The notes beneath the pieces were generated by a model that was not told where the DNA came from, ran no database searches, and was given only the letters and a program-made list of their open reading frames with translations. The position numbers were made by a program, and so were the translations under genes. From the NCBI GenBank assembly GCA_003153215.1, contig PLXL01000081.1, positions 1 through 7,772 of the forward strand: a stretch of DNA of 7,772 bases, read 5' to 3'. The DNA comes from Candidatus Dormiibacterota bacterium. GTDB taxonomy: Bacteria > Chloroflexota > Dormibacteria > Aeolococcales > Aeolococcaceae. Within the stretch, counting starts at the first letter, position 1; each line of letters starts with the position of its first letter. Below, piece by piece: positions 1 through 6,000 of the stretch.

Positions 1-1
1 T

Positions 2-1015
2 CACCTCTACGTCGTGCTCGACATGCACTTCCTGGGCTGGAGTCCGGAGTACGGAGGCTCGGGTGCACCGGCGTGGGCAACCCTCTCCTGGGTGCCCGAC
101 GTCCAGTGGGGCCCGATGCCGTCGGTGACGCGCCTGCTCTCGCCCGCCATCAACGCGTCGACGGCCTACTTCTGGCTGACCTCCGACTGGCAGACGCAGT
201 ACCTGCGCACCTGGCAGTTCGTCGCCGAGCGCTTCCGCGGCGACAGCGGGGTCGGCGGCTACGACATCATCAACGAGGCGCACGCGTTCCCGCTGCCGCC
301 GCTGCGCTTCGACAAGGACGACCTCTTCCCCTTCTACGCGCGCGCCATCACCGCCATCGGGGATGTCGATTCCAACCATCTCTTCCTGCTCGAGAACGAC
401 GCCCTCGGTGACCTCCCCACCAGCGTCGTCCCCATCTCCGCACCCGATCTCGTCTACGCGCCGCACGTCTACACGGGAGTCCTCTTCCCGCCTTCCTTCA
501 CCGGTGATCCGCAGAACCTGGACACCCATGTCGACGAGCTGGCCAAGGAGGCGAGCCAGCTTCCGGCGGCGATGTGGGTTGGCGAGTTCGGCATCAACAC
601 GGACGCTGCGCATTCGAGCCAGTGGATCGCCGACGCTCTGGACGCCTTCGCAGCGCACAACGCCGGATGGGCGTGGTGGCAGTGGAGGGCGGAGGGGACC
701 TGGAGCGTGCGCTCTCCGGACGGCAAGAGCCTCAACATGACCCTGCTCCGCGAGCTGGCCCAGCCCTACCTCACCGCCGCCCCGAGCGGGTACGCGGCGA
801 GCCAGGCCGACGGTGTGGACGGACGGCTGGTCATCACCGTCGCGGCCGGGCACGCGCTCGGGACGGCCGAGGTCGCGTGGTCGGATTACACGCTGGGGGG
901 CCCTCAGGTGAGCGACAGCTGCGGGGCGCAGTGGACGTGGGATCCGTCCTCGGCCCGCCTCGCCCTCAGCGTCCCCGCCGGGGTGGCGTGCCAGGTCGAG
1001 CTGTCGGCGGGATGA
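2..1015 (+). CDS. GH5 glycoside hydrolase, endoglycoceramidase-like (5' end cut by window edge)
   Basis: Partial: the reading frame is open from base 2, so the N-terminus, any signal peptide and the first barrel strands are missing; 337 residues remain. Retaining family GH5 TIM-barrel features are visible: a barrel strand ending LDMH near visible residues 6-9, a GGSGAP stretch as in endoglycoceramidases, the acid/base Glu in INE (codon 275-277), an HVY segment near residues 155-157, and the nucleophile Glu in VGEFG (codon 584-586). An aromatic WAWWQW strand closes the barrel. The last ~85 residues, after the PYL segment, look like the small C-terminal beta-sandwich of this subfamily. Enzymes of this group cut the bond between a sugar and a lipid aglycone (glycosphingolipids, sterylglucosides) or ordinary beta-glycosides; the real substrate cannot be read here. 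The GH5 fold is nearly certain, the endoglycoceramidase-like subgroup moderately so. Confidence 0.85.
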   Translation, partial: HLYVVLDMHFLGWSPEYGGSGAPAWATLSWVPDVQWGPMPSVTRLLSPAINASTAYFWLTSDWQTQYLRTWQFVAERFRGDSGVGGYDIINEAHAFPLPPLRFDKDDLFPFYARAITAIGDVDSNHLFLLENDALGDLPTSVVPISAPDLVYAPHVYTGVLFPPSFTGDPQNLDTHVDELAKEASQLPAAMWVGEFGINTDAAHSSQWIADALDAFAAHNAGWAWWQWRAEGTWSVRSPDGKSLNMTLLRELAQPYLTAAPSGYAASQADGVDGRLVITVAAGHALGTAEVAWSDYTLGGPQVSDSCGAQWTWDPSSARLALSVPAGVACQVELSAG

Positions 1016-1018
1016 TCC

Positions 1019-1055
1019 TCGAAACCTGGGCGACGTCCGCGCTAGAGTAGATCCA
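1019..1055 (+). promoter_or_regulatory. Candidate leaderless promoter of the MarR-family gene
   Basis: A TAGAGT -10 box (1043-1048) lies six bases before the ATG at 1055. A TCGAAA -35-like hexamer (1019-1024) is placed 18 bases upstream of it. The expected start of transcription coincides with the A of the start codon, and no Shine-Dalgarno sequence is present, so the mRNA is probably leaderless. The TAnnnT form and spacing match leaderless promoters known from actinobacteria and Deinococcus. This is inferred from sequence only. Confidence 0.5.
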
Positions 1056-1585
1056 TGGTGAGCGCCCCCCCTCAGGTGGCTCAGGGCGCCGCGGATCGGC
1101 GCCTCGAGGAGATACGGCTCGCGGCGGCCCTCCGTCGCGGCTTCCGTCACGCCCAGCTGCTGATGGCACATTCGCTCGCCGAGTACGACCTCAGCGCCCT
1201 CTCCTACCACCTGCTCCTGGAGGTCGGTGCCGTCGGCGCTGGCGGGCTGGTCCAGGGCGATCTGGCCGACCTGCTCCAGTGCCCCGACGCCCGTGCCTCG
1301 ACGCTCGTGCGCGACATGGCCGAGCGGGGCCTGATCAGGACCGTCCGGTCGACGCCCGACCGGCGGGTGGTCCGCATCCACACGACGCCGCGCGGGATCC
1401 GCCTGACCGAGGAGGCGTTGCACCGCCAGCGGGAGGCGCTGATGAGCCTCTCCGAGTACGCCGGCCTGCCCAGCGTCACCTCCCTGCTCCAGGCCGCGCT
1501 GCGCCTCTATCTCGGTGTCGACGTCTCGCTGGAGGGGGTGGTCGCCAGAGTGGTGGGCGCCCCCAGGGTCACTGAGAGGGCCTGA
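1055..1585 (+). CDS. MarR-family winged-helix transcriptional regulator
   Basis: 176 residues, a little longer than the usual 140-160 of MarR proteins. A winged helix-turn-helix is visible at about residues 48-118: a Gln-Gly-Asp-Leu-Ala turn leading into the recognition helix (residues 67-94, ending in MAERGLI) and a wing with the family signature PDRRVVRIHTTPRG (101-114). The flanking N- and C-terminal helices would form the dimer interface. MarR proteins are DNA-binding dimers that usually repress nearby genes and lose affinity on binding small aromatic ligands or after cysteine oxidation. One Cys (residue 76) lies in the recognition region. The start at 1055 is chosen because a -10 box sits just before it. 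Its target is unknown; no obvious palindrome is seen at its own promoter. It lies 39 bases after the GH5 gene and 53 before the antitoxin start. Confidence 0.85.
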   Translation: MVSAPPQVAQGAADRRLEEIRLAAALRRGFRHAQLLMAHSLAEYDLSALSYHLLLEVGAVGAGGLVQGDLADLLQCPDARASTLVRDMAERGLIRTVRSTPDRRVVRIHTTPRGIRLTEEALHRQREALMSLSEYAGLPSVTSLLQAALRLYLGVDVSLEGVVARVVGAPRVTERA

Positions 1586-1625
1586 GGATCCCCGGAGGGC
1601 GGCGGGTTCCCCGGGCGGTTGGCGG

Positions 1626-1647
1626 TATGATTCTTGGTATGAATCAT
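1626..1647 (+). promoter_or_regulatory. Antitoxin promoter -10 box covered by a perfect inverted repeat (putative operator)
   Basis: A consensus-like -10 box TATGAT (1626-1631) ends seven bases before the ATG at 1639, placing the transcription start on the start codon (leaderless). A perfect 7-bp inverted repeat, ATGATTC (1627-1633) and GAATCAT (1641-1647) with a 7-base spacer, overlaps both the -10 box and the start codon. No convincing -35 is seen. Ribbon-helix-helix antitoxins typically autorepress by binding such palindromes, so this is the likely operator; that is an inference. Confidence 0.55.
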
Positions 1648-1902
1648 GCGGTGAAGGTCACCGTCAGCCTCCCCGACGACCTGCTGTCCGCGGCTGATCA
1701 GGCAGCGCGGGCGTCCGGGATGAGCCGGAGCCGCCTCTTCCGCGAGGCTCTCGCCGGCTACCTGCGCCAGGAGGCGTCCGGCGCCGTCCAGCGTTACGTC
1801 ACCGCCTACCGGGAACAGCCGGAGACGGCCGAGGAGATTGACGCCGCGATGTCGAGCGCCGTCCAGCTCCTGGTCGCGGAACCGTATGAGCCATACGGAT
1901 GA
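1639..1902 (+). CDS. Ribbon-helix-helix antitoxin of a MazEF-like module
   Basis: 87 residues. The N-terminal half is a ribbon-helix-helix (CopG/MetJ-type) DNA-binding domain: a beta-strand with alternating residues VKVTVSLP (residues 5-12), helix one (13-26) and a second helix opened by MSRSRLFREAL (28-38). The C-terminal half is polar and acidic (ETAEEIDAA), as expected for the flexible tail that wraps round and blocks a MazF toxin, and ends in a short Glu-Pro-Tyr repeat. The ATG at 1639 is preferred over the in-frame ATG at 1627, because the latter lies inside the -10 box and would add four residues before the conserved strand. Its stop overlaps the toxin start by four bases. It should both neutralise the toxin and repress the operon. 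There is no sequence resemblance to E. coli MazE's AbrB-type fold. Confidence 0.85.
   Translation: MNHAVKVTVSLPDDLLSAADQAARASGMSRSRLFREALAGYLRQEASGAVQRYVTAYREQPETAEEIDAAMSSAVQLLVAEPYEPYG
1882..1898 (+). promoter_or_regulatory. Perfect hairpin immediately before the toxin start codon
   Basis: CCGTATG (1882-1888) and CATACGG (1892-1898) are exact reverse complements separated by three bases. The 3' arm ends directly against the toxin ATG at 1899, and the region lacks a Shine-Dalgarno sequence. In mRNA this hairpin would occupy the ribosome-binding area, so toxin translation would depend on ribosomes finishing the antitoxin. The structure is read directly; the role is inferred. Confidence 0.5.
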
Positions 1903-2216
1903 GGCGTGGGGAGGTCTGGTGGGCACAGCTTCCGCCCCCCGCCGGGAGGCGGCCGGTTGTGCTGCTCTCGCGCGACGAGGCGTACGCCGTCCGTGAGCTG
2001 GTGACCATCGCCCCGGTGACGACGAGAGTTCGGGGCATCGCTGCCGAGGTGACCTTAGGACCCGACGACGGTCTCCCTCGACCGTGCGTCGTCAACCTCG
2101 ACACCCTCACCACTGTTCCCAAACAGCTCCTCGCGGAGCGCCTGGCCGTGCTCAGCCCGGGGCGCGTCCGAGCCATCGACGCCGCGATCGCCTTTGCGCT
2201 CGGCCTCGAGGTTTGA
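1899..2216 (+). CDS. mazF: MazF/PemK-family endoribonuclease toxin
   Basis: 105 residues, the normal length of MazF/PemK toxins, with the family landmarks in order: an N-terminal RRGEVWWAQLPP strand-loop (residues 2-13), GRRPVVLLSRD (16-26), APVTTRVRGIAAEV (38-51) containing the conserved Thr/Arg of the active-site region, GPDDGLPRPCVVNLD (54-68), and a C-terminal helix ending in FALGL. These proteins form SH3-like dimers that cut single-stranded RNA at short specific sequences and are held inactive by the antitoxin. The start codon overlaps the antitoxin stop (ATGA at 1899-1902), which indicates translational coupling. The cleavage sequence cannot be predicted. The gene looks intact, with no frameshift. 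Confidence 0.92.
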   Translation: MRRGEVWWAQLPPPAGRRPVVLLSRDEAYAVRELVTIAPVTTRVRGIAAEVTLGPDDGLPRPCVVNLDTLTTVPKQLLAERLAVLSPGRVRAIDAAIAFALGLEV

Positions 2217-2228
2217 CCGCGGCGACCC

Positions 2229-2978
2229 GTGACTAACTTCGAAGAGGTCGTGGCGGATGCCGCTGCCTTCCCGATCACCGGCTGGGACTGGACCCCACTT
2301 CGTGGTCACGACTCTATGGATCCACGTCCCTGGGACTATCTGCGCGAGGTCACCAGTCGGCTCGGCGGGGTGACCACGTTGCTCGACCTTGGCACCGGTG
2401 ACGGAGAGCTGCTGGCTTCGGTGTCACCCCGGCCGTCACGGATGGTGGCGACAGAAGGTTTCGCGCCGATGATCCCCGTCGCCCAAGCTCGCCTGTCGCC
2501 GCTTGGCATTGACGTGGTCCCGATCTCCGATGGCGGTTGGGACCACCTGCCCTTCGATGATGGATTCTTCGATGCCATCATCGATGCCCGCGCATACTAC
2601 TCAGCACCTGAAATTGCTCGATTGCTCGCACCGGGCGGCTGGTTCTTAACTGAACAGGTCGGTAGCGGCAATGACCGCGAGCTGAATGAATTGTTGACAG
2701 GCAAGCTGGAACCTCTCAACCCGGACATGCAAACGGCAGCGAACCAACTTGAAGAGAACGGTCTACGAGTTGTTGACACTCGTGAGGCGCTTATCCCACA
2801 TCGTTTTCATGACATTTGGGGAGTCGTGTATTACCTCCGCCTCGTCCCCTGGCAGCTACCCGACTTCACAGTGGATCGATATCGGTCCGGGCTGAGGCAG
2901 ATCCACGGCCACATTCTTGAGCATGGGGCTTTCGTCACCATGAGTCGTAGGTACCTGCTCACCGCGGTGAAGCGATAA
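2229..2978 (+). CDS. Class I SAM-dependent methyltransferase, low-GC and probably acquired
   Basis: 249 residues with a Rossmann methyltransferase core: motif I LLDLGTGDGE (residues 51-60), the acidic ribose-binding position in VATEGF (Glu76), a motif II-like LPFDDGFFDAI (108-117), and a post-core LLAPGGWFLTEQV (132-144). The C-terminal 100 residues hold the substrate-side helices. Small-molecule methyltransferases of this type act on metabolites, antibiotics or quinone-like compounds; the substrate is not evident. The start is a GTG 12 bases after the toxin stop, with no good Shine-Dalgarno close by, so it may be co-transcribed with the toxin-antitoxin pair. By hand count, bases 2641-2820 are about 51% GC, against about 78% in a sample of the MarR gene, and Leu140 is a TTA codon (2646-2648). 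This points to horizontal transfer. Confidence 0.85.
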   Translation: MTNFEEVVADAAAFPITGWDWTPLRGHDSMDPRPWDYLREVTSRLGGVTTLLDLGTGDGELLASVSPRPSRMVATEGFAPMIPVAQARLSPLGIDVVPISDGGWDHLPFDDGFFDAIIDARAYYSAPEIARLLAPGGWFLTEQVGSGNDRELNELLTGKLEPLNPDMQTAANQLEENGLRVVDTREALIPHRFHDIWGVVYYLRLVPWQLPDFTVDRYRSGLRQIHGHILEHGAFVTMSRRYLLTAVKR

Positions 2979-3084
2979 TGGCTCTTCCTTGGAAGGCACA
3001 GCAGGACCACTACTGCTGAGTGGGGATACACCACCCTCCGGGGTCGTTCATGCCTTCCACGGGGTCCATGGGGAGGCGCCCCGT
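2979..3084. other. Convergent intergenic region between the methyltransferase and hpnG
   Basis: The two gene blocks converge here. No gene is seen. It holds a 6-bp hairpin (CAGCAG 2999-3004 with CTGCTG 3013-3018, 8-base loop) 20 bases after the methyltransferase stop. A longer inverted repeat reaches into the end of hpnG. Neither is followed by a T-run, so intrinsic termination on either strand is not clearly supported. The 8-mer CGTTCATG occurs twice (3045-3052 and 3082-3089). Confidence 0.5.
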
Positions 3085-3099
3085 TCATGACCGGAGGGT
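3033..3099 (-). terminator. Possible hairpin terminator of the hopanoid operon (weak)
   Basis: ACCCTCCGG (3033-3041) and CCGGAGGGT (3091-3099) form a perfect 9-bp inverted repeat across a 49-base loop. Inside the loop, on the minus strand, CGGGG and CCCCG can form a second short stem. It overlaps the hpnG stop codon (3085-3087). There is no U-tract, so this is a GC-rich stem structure that may protect the transcript's 3' end or serve termination in a lineage that does not need U-tracts. Confidence 0.3.
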
Positions 3100-3735
3100 C
3101 TGGCGGTCTCCGGTGGCCAGTCCCGCGGCCAGGCATCGCGCCGCCAGCCGTGAGTACCGCTGGGCTCGCGCCGCGAGCCACATCGCCTCGCGCCAGCGCC
3201 GCGGGTCGAGGGCGGCGTGACCCGACGTGACCCAGTGCCCGGACACCTCGGCAGCGGGGGCGTCAAGGATCACCCGGAGGCTCACGAGCGCCGCACCGGT
3301 GGGGGCGAGCAGCGCCGTCTCCATCTCCGCCGCCACGAAGCCCTTCCCCGCCCAGGCACTGCGGGCGTCGCCGACCACCAACCGGCGCGCCGTCAGCATC
3401 GGGCCGACGACCGGCTCGTGACCGCAGGCGCGGACCCCGGCGACCAGCGCCGCCACCCACCCCGGATCGCAGGCCACGGCGACACCGTCTTCCAGAGCCA
3501 CCGAGTCCGCCACCACGACCGTGCCGGGCGGCAGGTCGGAGCGCAGACCCCCGGCCAGCCCGCAGGTGATGAACACCGGCCGCGGTGGTGGCGGGGGCGA
3601 CCATCGCTGCAGGGCGATCCCGCAGCGCACCACCTGAGCCGGGTTCCCGGTGGCCGAGAGGGCGCGGCGGATCGCCCGCCACTCCATCCCCGTCGCCGCC
3701 AGCACGACCACGTCCTGGTCGGGGGACTCAGCCAT
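3085..3735 (-). CDS. hpnG: HpnG, hopanoid-associated nucleoside phosphorylase/nucleosidase
   Basis: 216 residues, a typical HpnG length, of the purine nucleoside phosphorylase/MTA-SAH nucleosidase superfamily. Seen: the N-terminal strand VVVLAATGMEWRAI (residues 9-22), the substrate loop ITCGLAGGL (56-64), the ribose-binding AAEMET motif with Met138 and Glu139 (135-140), and RVILDAP (154-160), whose Asp158 takes the position of the catalytic Asp that protonates adenine. In hopanoid pathways HpnG removes adenine from adenosylhopane, giving ribosylhopane, directly or through phosphoribosylhopane. It is the last gene of the operon here, 140 bases after hpnA. The ATG start has no clear Shine-Dalgarno sequence, and the gap upstream is filled by an inverted-repeat element, so its expression may be set apart from hpnA. 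The general family is sure; the hopanoid role rests on the neighbouring hpnH, hpnA and shc. Confidence 0.88.
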   Translation of the reverse strand: MAESPDQDVVVLAATGMEWRAIRRALSATGNPAQVVRCGIALQRWSPPPPPRPVFITCGLAGGLRSDLPPGTVVVADSVALEDGVAVACDPGWVAALVAGVRACGHEPVVGPMLTARRLVVGDARSAWAGKGFVAAEMETALLAPTGAALVSLRVILDAPAAEVSGHWVTSGHAALDPRRWREAMWLAARAQRYSRLAARCLAAGLATGDRQTLRS

Positions 3736-3752
3736 CGCGGTCCACGGAAACC

Positions 3753-3875
3753 CCAGGGGGTGTCCAGGGCGCCCAGATCAAGGAGGCTAGCAGCGGAGCG
3801 AGGGAGCGCACTGACGTGCGTGACGGAGTGAGCAGCGACGCCGACGCAGAGATGGGCGTCCTGGGCGCCCCCTGG
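3753..3875. repeat. 123-bp inverted-repeat element filling the hpnA-hpnG gap
   Basis: The 23-base arms 3753-3775 and 3853-3875 are reverse complements at 20 of 23 positions; all three differences become G-U pairs if the plus strand is transcribed. The 77-base interior has a central hairpin (CGCAC 3807-3811, loop TGAC, GTGCG 3816-3820) lying at almost the same centre as the outer arms, and two similar direct copies of a CGGAG(C/T)GAG...AGCG motif on either side of it. The right arm touches the hpnA stop codon exactly; the left arm ends 17 bases before the hpnG ATG. It may be a REP/BIME-like or miniature element, or an RNA structure between the two genes. It encodes no protein that I can support. 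Confidence 0.6.
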
Positions 3876-4853
3876 TCAGGCGTAGCCGTGGTCGCGGTAC
3901 CACGCCACCGCCCGGCCGGCCGCGTCCTCCACCGAGGTGGGCCGGTAGCCCAGCTCCTCCTTCGCCTTGTCGATCCGGACCATCATCCGCAGGCGTCCCA
4001 TCCTCACCCCCTCCAGCGGGACCCGCGGCTGTGCGCGCGGCCAGAGCCGGCAGCGCGCCTCATCCACCAGGCCGGCGGCGAACGCCACCGGGTAGGGCAT
4101 CCGCCACGCGGGTGAGCGGGTGCCGGCCTGGCGGGCAAAGAGGTCCAGCACCTCGGCGAGGCTCAGGTTCCTGCCCCCGACCAGGTAGCGCTCCCCGGGG
4201 CGGCCCCGCTCCAGCGCGAGCACGTGAGCCTGCCCGACGTCCTCCACGGCCACCAGGTTCATCCCCCCGTCGAGGTACGCGGGGATGCGGTTGCGCATGA
4301 CGTCGACCACCATCTGGCCGGTCGGTGTCGGGCGCGCGTCGCGCGGGCCGATGGGCGCCGTCGGCAGCACCGTGACCACCGGAAGGTTGGCGCGCAGGGC
4401 CACCCGCTCCTGACGGACCTTGGACGAGTGATAGCCGGGAGCGGCGTGGATCGCGGCCCAGTCGTTCTCGGTGGCGAGCCGCCCACCGCGCAGCGGTCCC
4501 ACCGCGGCGGAGCTGGAGGTCACCACTGCCTTCTCCACCCCGGCGAGGCGCGCCGCCTCCAGCAGGCTGCGGGTGCCGGCCACGTTGACCTCCTCCAGCT
4601 CCCGCCGGTCCCGCGGTGCGAAGGAATACCTCGCCGCGACATGCACCAGGTAGCGGCATCCCCGGATCGACGGCACCAGCGCACCGCCGTCGCGGACGTC
4701 TCCGCTCACGACGGCCAGTCCCGCTCGCGCTCTGAGCCGTGACGGCGAGCCCCGCACCAGCGCTCGCACCGAGTACCCGGACGCGAGCAGCGCGTCGAGC
4801 ACGTGCCCGCCCACGAAACCCGTGGCCCCGGTCAGAAAGACCTCATCCGTCAC
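3876..4853 (-). CDS. hpnA: HpnA, hopanoid-associated NAD(P)-dependent sugar epimerase/dehydratase
   Basis: 325 residues with a GTG start, of the extended short-chain dehydrogenase/epimerase family. Seen: the dinucleotide-binding GATGFVGGHV (residues 9-18), the acidic turn GDVRD (51-55), VNVAGTRSLLEAA (89-101), Ser-rich VVTSSSA (110-116) and the catalytic pair Tyr141-X3-Lys145. It resembles HpnA, found with hopanoid genes, whose exact reaction is unsettled; a role in maturing the sugar-derived side chain is often assumed. A longer frame extends to 5003, but the extra 50 residues are Arg-rich, overlap hpnH and precede the conserved TDEVFLTGATG, so the GTG at 4851-4853 is chosen. A GGGGAG Shine-Dalgarno site lies at 4865-4870, 11 bases upstream. 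That site and the start codon lie inside one copy of a 41-bp tandem duplication. Confidence 0.87.
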   Translation of the reverse strand: MTDEVFLTGATGFVGGHVLDALLASGYSVRALVRGSPSRLRARAGLAVVSGDVRDGGALVPSIRGCRYLVHVAARYSFAPRDRRELEEVNVAGTRSLLEAARLAGVEKAVVTSSSAAVGPLRGGRLATENDWAAIHAAPGYHSSKVRQERVALRANLPVVTVLPTAPIGPRDARPTPTGQMVVDVMRNRIPAYLDGGMNLVAVEDVGQAHVLALERGRPGERYLVGGRNLSLAEVLDLFARQAGTRSPAWRMPYPVAFAAGLVDEARCRLWPRAQPRVPLEGVRMGRLRMMVRIDKAKEELGYRPTSVEDAAGRAVAWYRDHGYA

Positions 4854-4931
4854 GCGTTCTGGTGCTCCCCGGCAGTCGTCTCCGTGTCCGTCACGCGATC
4901 TGGCGCTCCTCGGCAGGCGCCTCCGTGCCCT
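4850..4931. repeat. 41-bp imperfect tandem duplication across the hpnH stop and hpnA start
   Basis: Bases 4850-4890 and 4891-4931 match at 34 of 41 positions by direct comparison. The right copy holds the end and stop codon of hpnH; the left copy holds the hpnA Shine-Dalgarno site and GTG start, plus a relic of the HpnH tail. Read in the matching frame, the copies give TEAPAEERQIA-stop and TETTAGEHQNA-stop. Both copies carry GTGA at the stop codon. Confidence 0.85.
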
Positions 4932-5997
4932 CCGGATGGTGCGGCCCCGAGCCCACCCGTCCCCTCCAGCTGATGTTGGCGACCTGCCCGCGGAGGGTGT
5001 CACCGGCGGCGCGCAACCCCTCCCGCAGCGACGCCGACGTCGCCGCCACCGCGGTCGGCTCGTAGCCGCAATGGGCCATGCAGTTTGCGCACCGCGGATC
5101 GCGGCCCCGCCCGTAGCTGTCCCAGTCGGTTGTCTCGATCAGCTCCTTGTACGACGAGACGTAGCCGTCCGCCATCAGGTAGCAGGGGCGCTGCCAGCCG
5201 AAGACCGAGTAGCAGGGGATCCCCCACGCCGTGCACTGGAAGTCGACCTTCCCCTCCAGGAAGTCGAGGAAGAGCGGCGAGTGGTTGAGCCGCCACTTCT
5301 TGCGCCGGCCGTCCGCGAAGGCGTCGCGGAAGAGCTTGTGGGTCTTCTCCACCTGCAGCCAGTGGTCCTGGTCGGGGGCCTTCTCGTAGGCGTAGCCCGG
5401 GGAGATCTGCATGACGTCGACCTGGAGGTCGTCGTTCAGGAAGTCGAGCACCTCGCGGATGGACTTGGCGCTGTCCATGTCGAAGAAGGTGGTGTTGGTG
5501 GTGACCCGGAAGCCGCGCCGCTTGGCCTCGCGGGCGGCCGCCACCGCCTTGTCGAAGGTGCCGCGGCGGCTCACCGACTCGTCGTGGCGCTCGCGGAGCC
5601 CGTCGATGTGGATGGAGAAGGAGAAGTAGGGGGAGGGGGTGAAGAGGTCGAGCTTCTTCTCGAGCAGCAGAGCGTTGGTGCAGAGGTAGACGAAGCGCTT
5701 GCGCTCGACCAGCGCTTCGACGATCTTGTGGATCTCCTTGTGCACGAGCGGCTCGCCGCCCGCGATGGAGACCATCGGAGCCCCGCACTCCTCGGCCGCG
5801 GCGACCGCCTGCAGGACGGTGAGCCGGCGGGCCAGGATGTCGTCGGGGTGCTGGATCTTGCCGCAGCCGACGCATGCGAGGTTGCACTGGTAGAGGGGCT
5901 CGAGCTGGAGCACCAACGCGTATTTCTCGTTCTTGCGCATCCGCTGTTTCATCACGTAGCCGCCCACCTTGACGGTCTGACGGAGCGGTATCGCCAT
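4891..5997 (-). CDS. hpnH: HpnH, radical SAM adenosylhopane synthase
   Basis: 368 residues, in the range of HpnH proteins. The radical SAM 4Fe-4S motif is CNLACVGC (Cys38, Cys42, Cys45; CX3CX2C), followed by the SAM-binding GGEP (residues 80-83), the strand FSIHIDG (127-133) and VTTNTTF (165-171). The C-terminal region has further cysteines (255, 262, 272) and a CX2CX3C cluster (303, 306, 310), as in the C-terminal domain of this family. HpnH adds a 5'-deoxyadenosyl radical to diploptene, making adenosylhopane, the first step of C35 side-chain formation. The ATG at 5997 has a strong GGGAGGA Shine-Dalgarno site (6005-6011, spacing 7) that spans the end of the preceding gene; only three bases separate the two genes. 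The last ~10 residues are encoded in a tandemly duplicated segment. Confidence 0.95.
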   Translation of the reverse strand: MAIPLRQTVKVGGYVMKQRMRKNEKYALVLQLEPLYQCNLACVGCGKIQHPDDILARRLTVLQAVAAAEECGAPMVSIAGGEPLVHKEIHKIVEALVERKRFVYLCTNALLLEKKLDLFTPSPYFSFSIHIDGLRERHDESVSRRGTFDKAVAAAREAKRRGFRVTTNTTFFDMDSAKSIREVLDFLNDDLQVDVMQISPGYAYEKAPDQDHWLQVEKTHKLFRDAFADGRRKKWRLNHSPLFLDFLEGKVDFQCTAWGIPCYSVFGWQRPCYLMADGYVSSYKELIETTDWDSYGRGRDPRCANCMAHCGYEPTAVAATSASLREGLRAAGDTLRGQVANISWRGRVGSGPHHPEGTEAPAEERQIA

Positions 5998-6000
5998 CTC

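Noticed and set aside
1627..1638. Earlier ATG for the antitoxin
   Set aside because: It lies inside the TATGAT -10 box, so it would probably not be in the transcript.
2986..2996. CTTCC-TT-GGAAG palindrome just after the methyltransferase stop as a terminator
   Set aside because: A 2-base loop is too small for a stable hairpin and no T-run follows.
3217..3831. Plus-strand open frame of 204 codons opposite hpnG
   Set aside because: It is His/Arg/Pro-rich shadow coding of hpnG with no recognisable motif.
4854..5003. 50-residue N-terminal extension of HpnA from an upstream ATG
   Set aside because: It overlaps the hpnH 3' end, is Arg-rich, and precedes the position where the family's conserved first strand begins.
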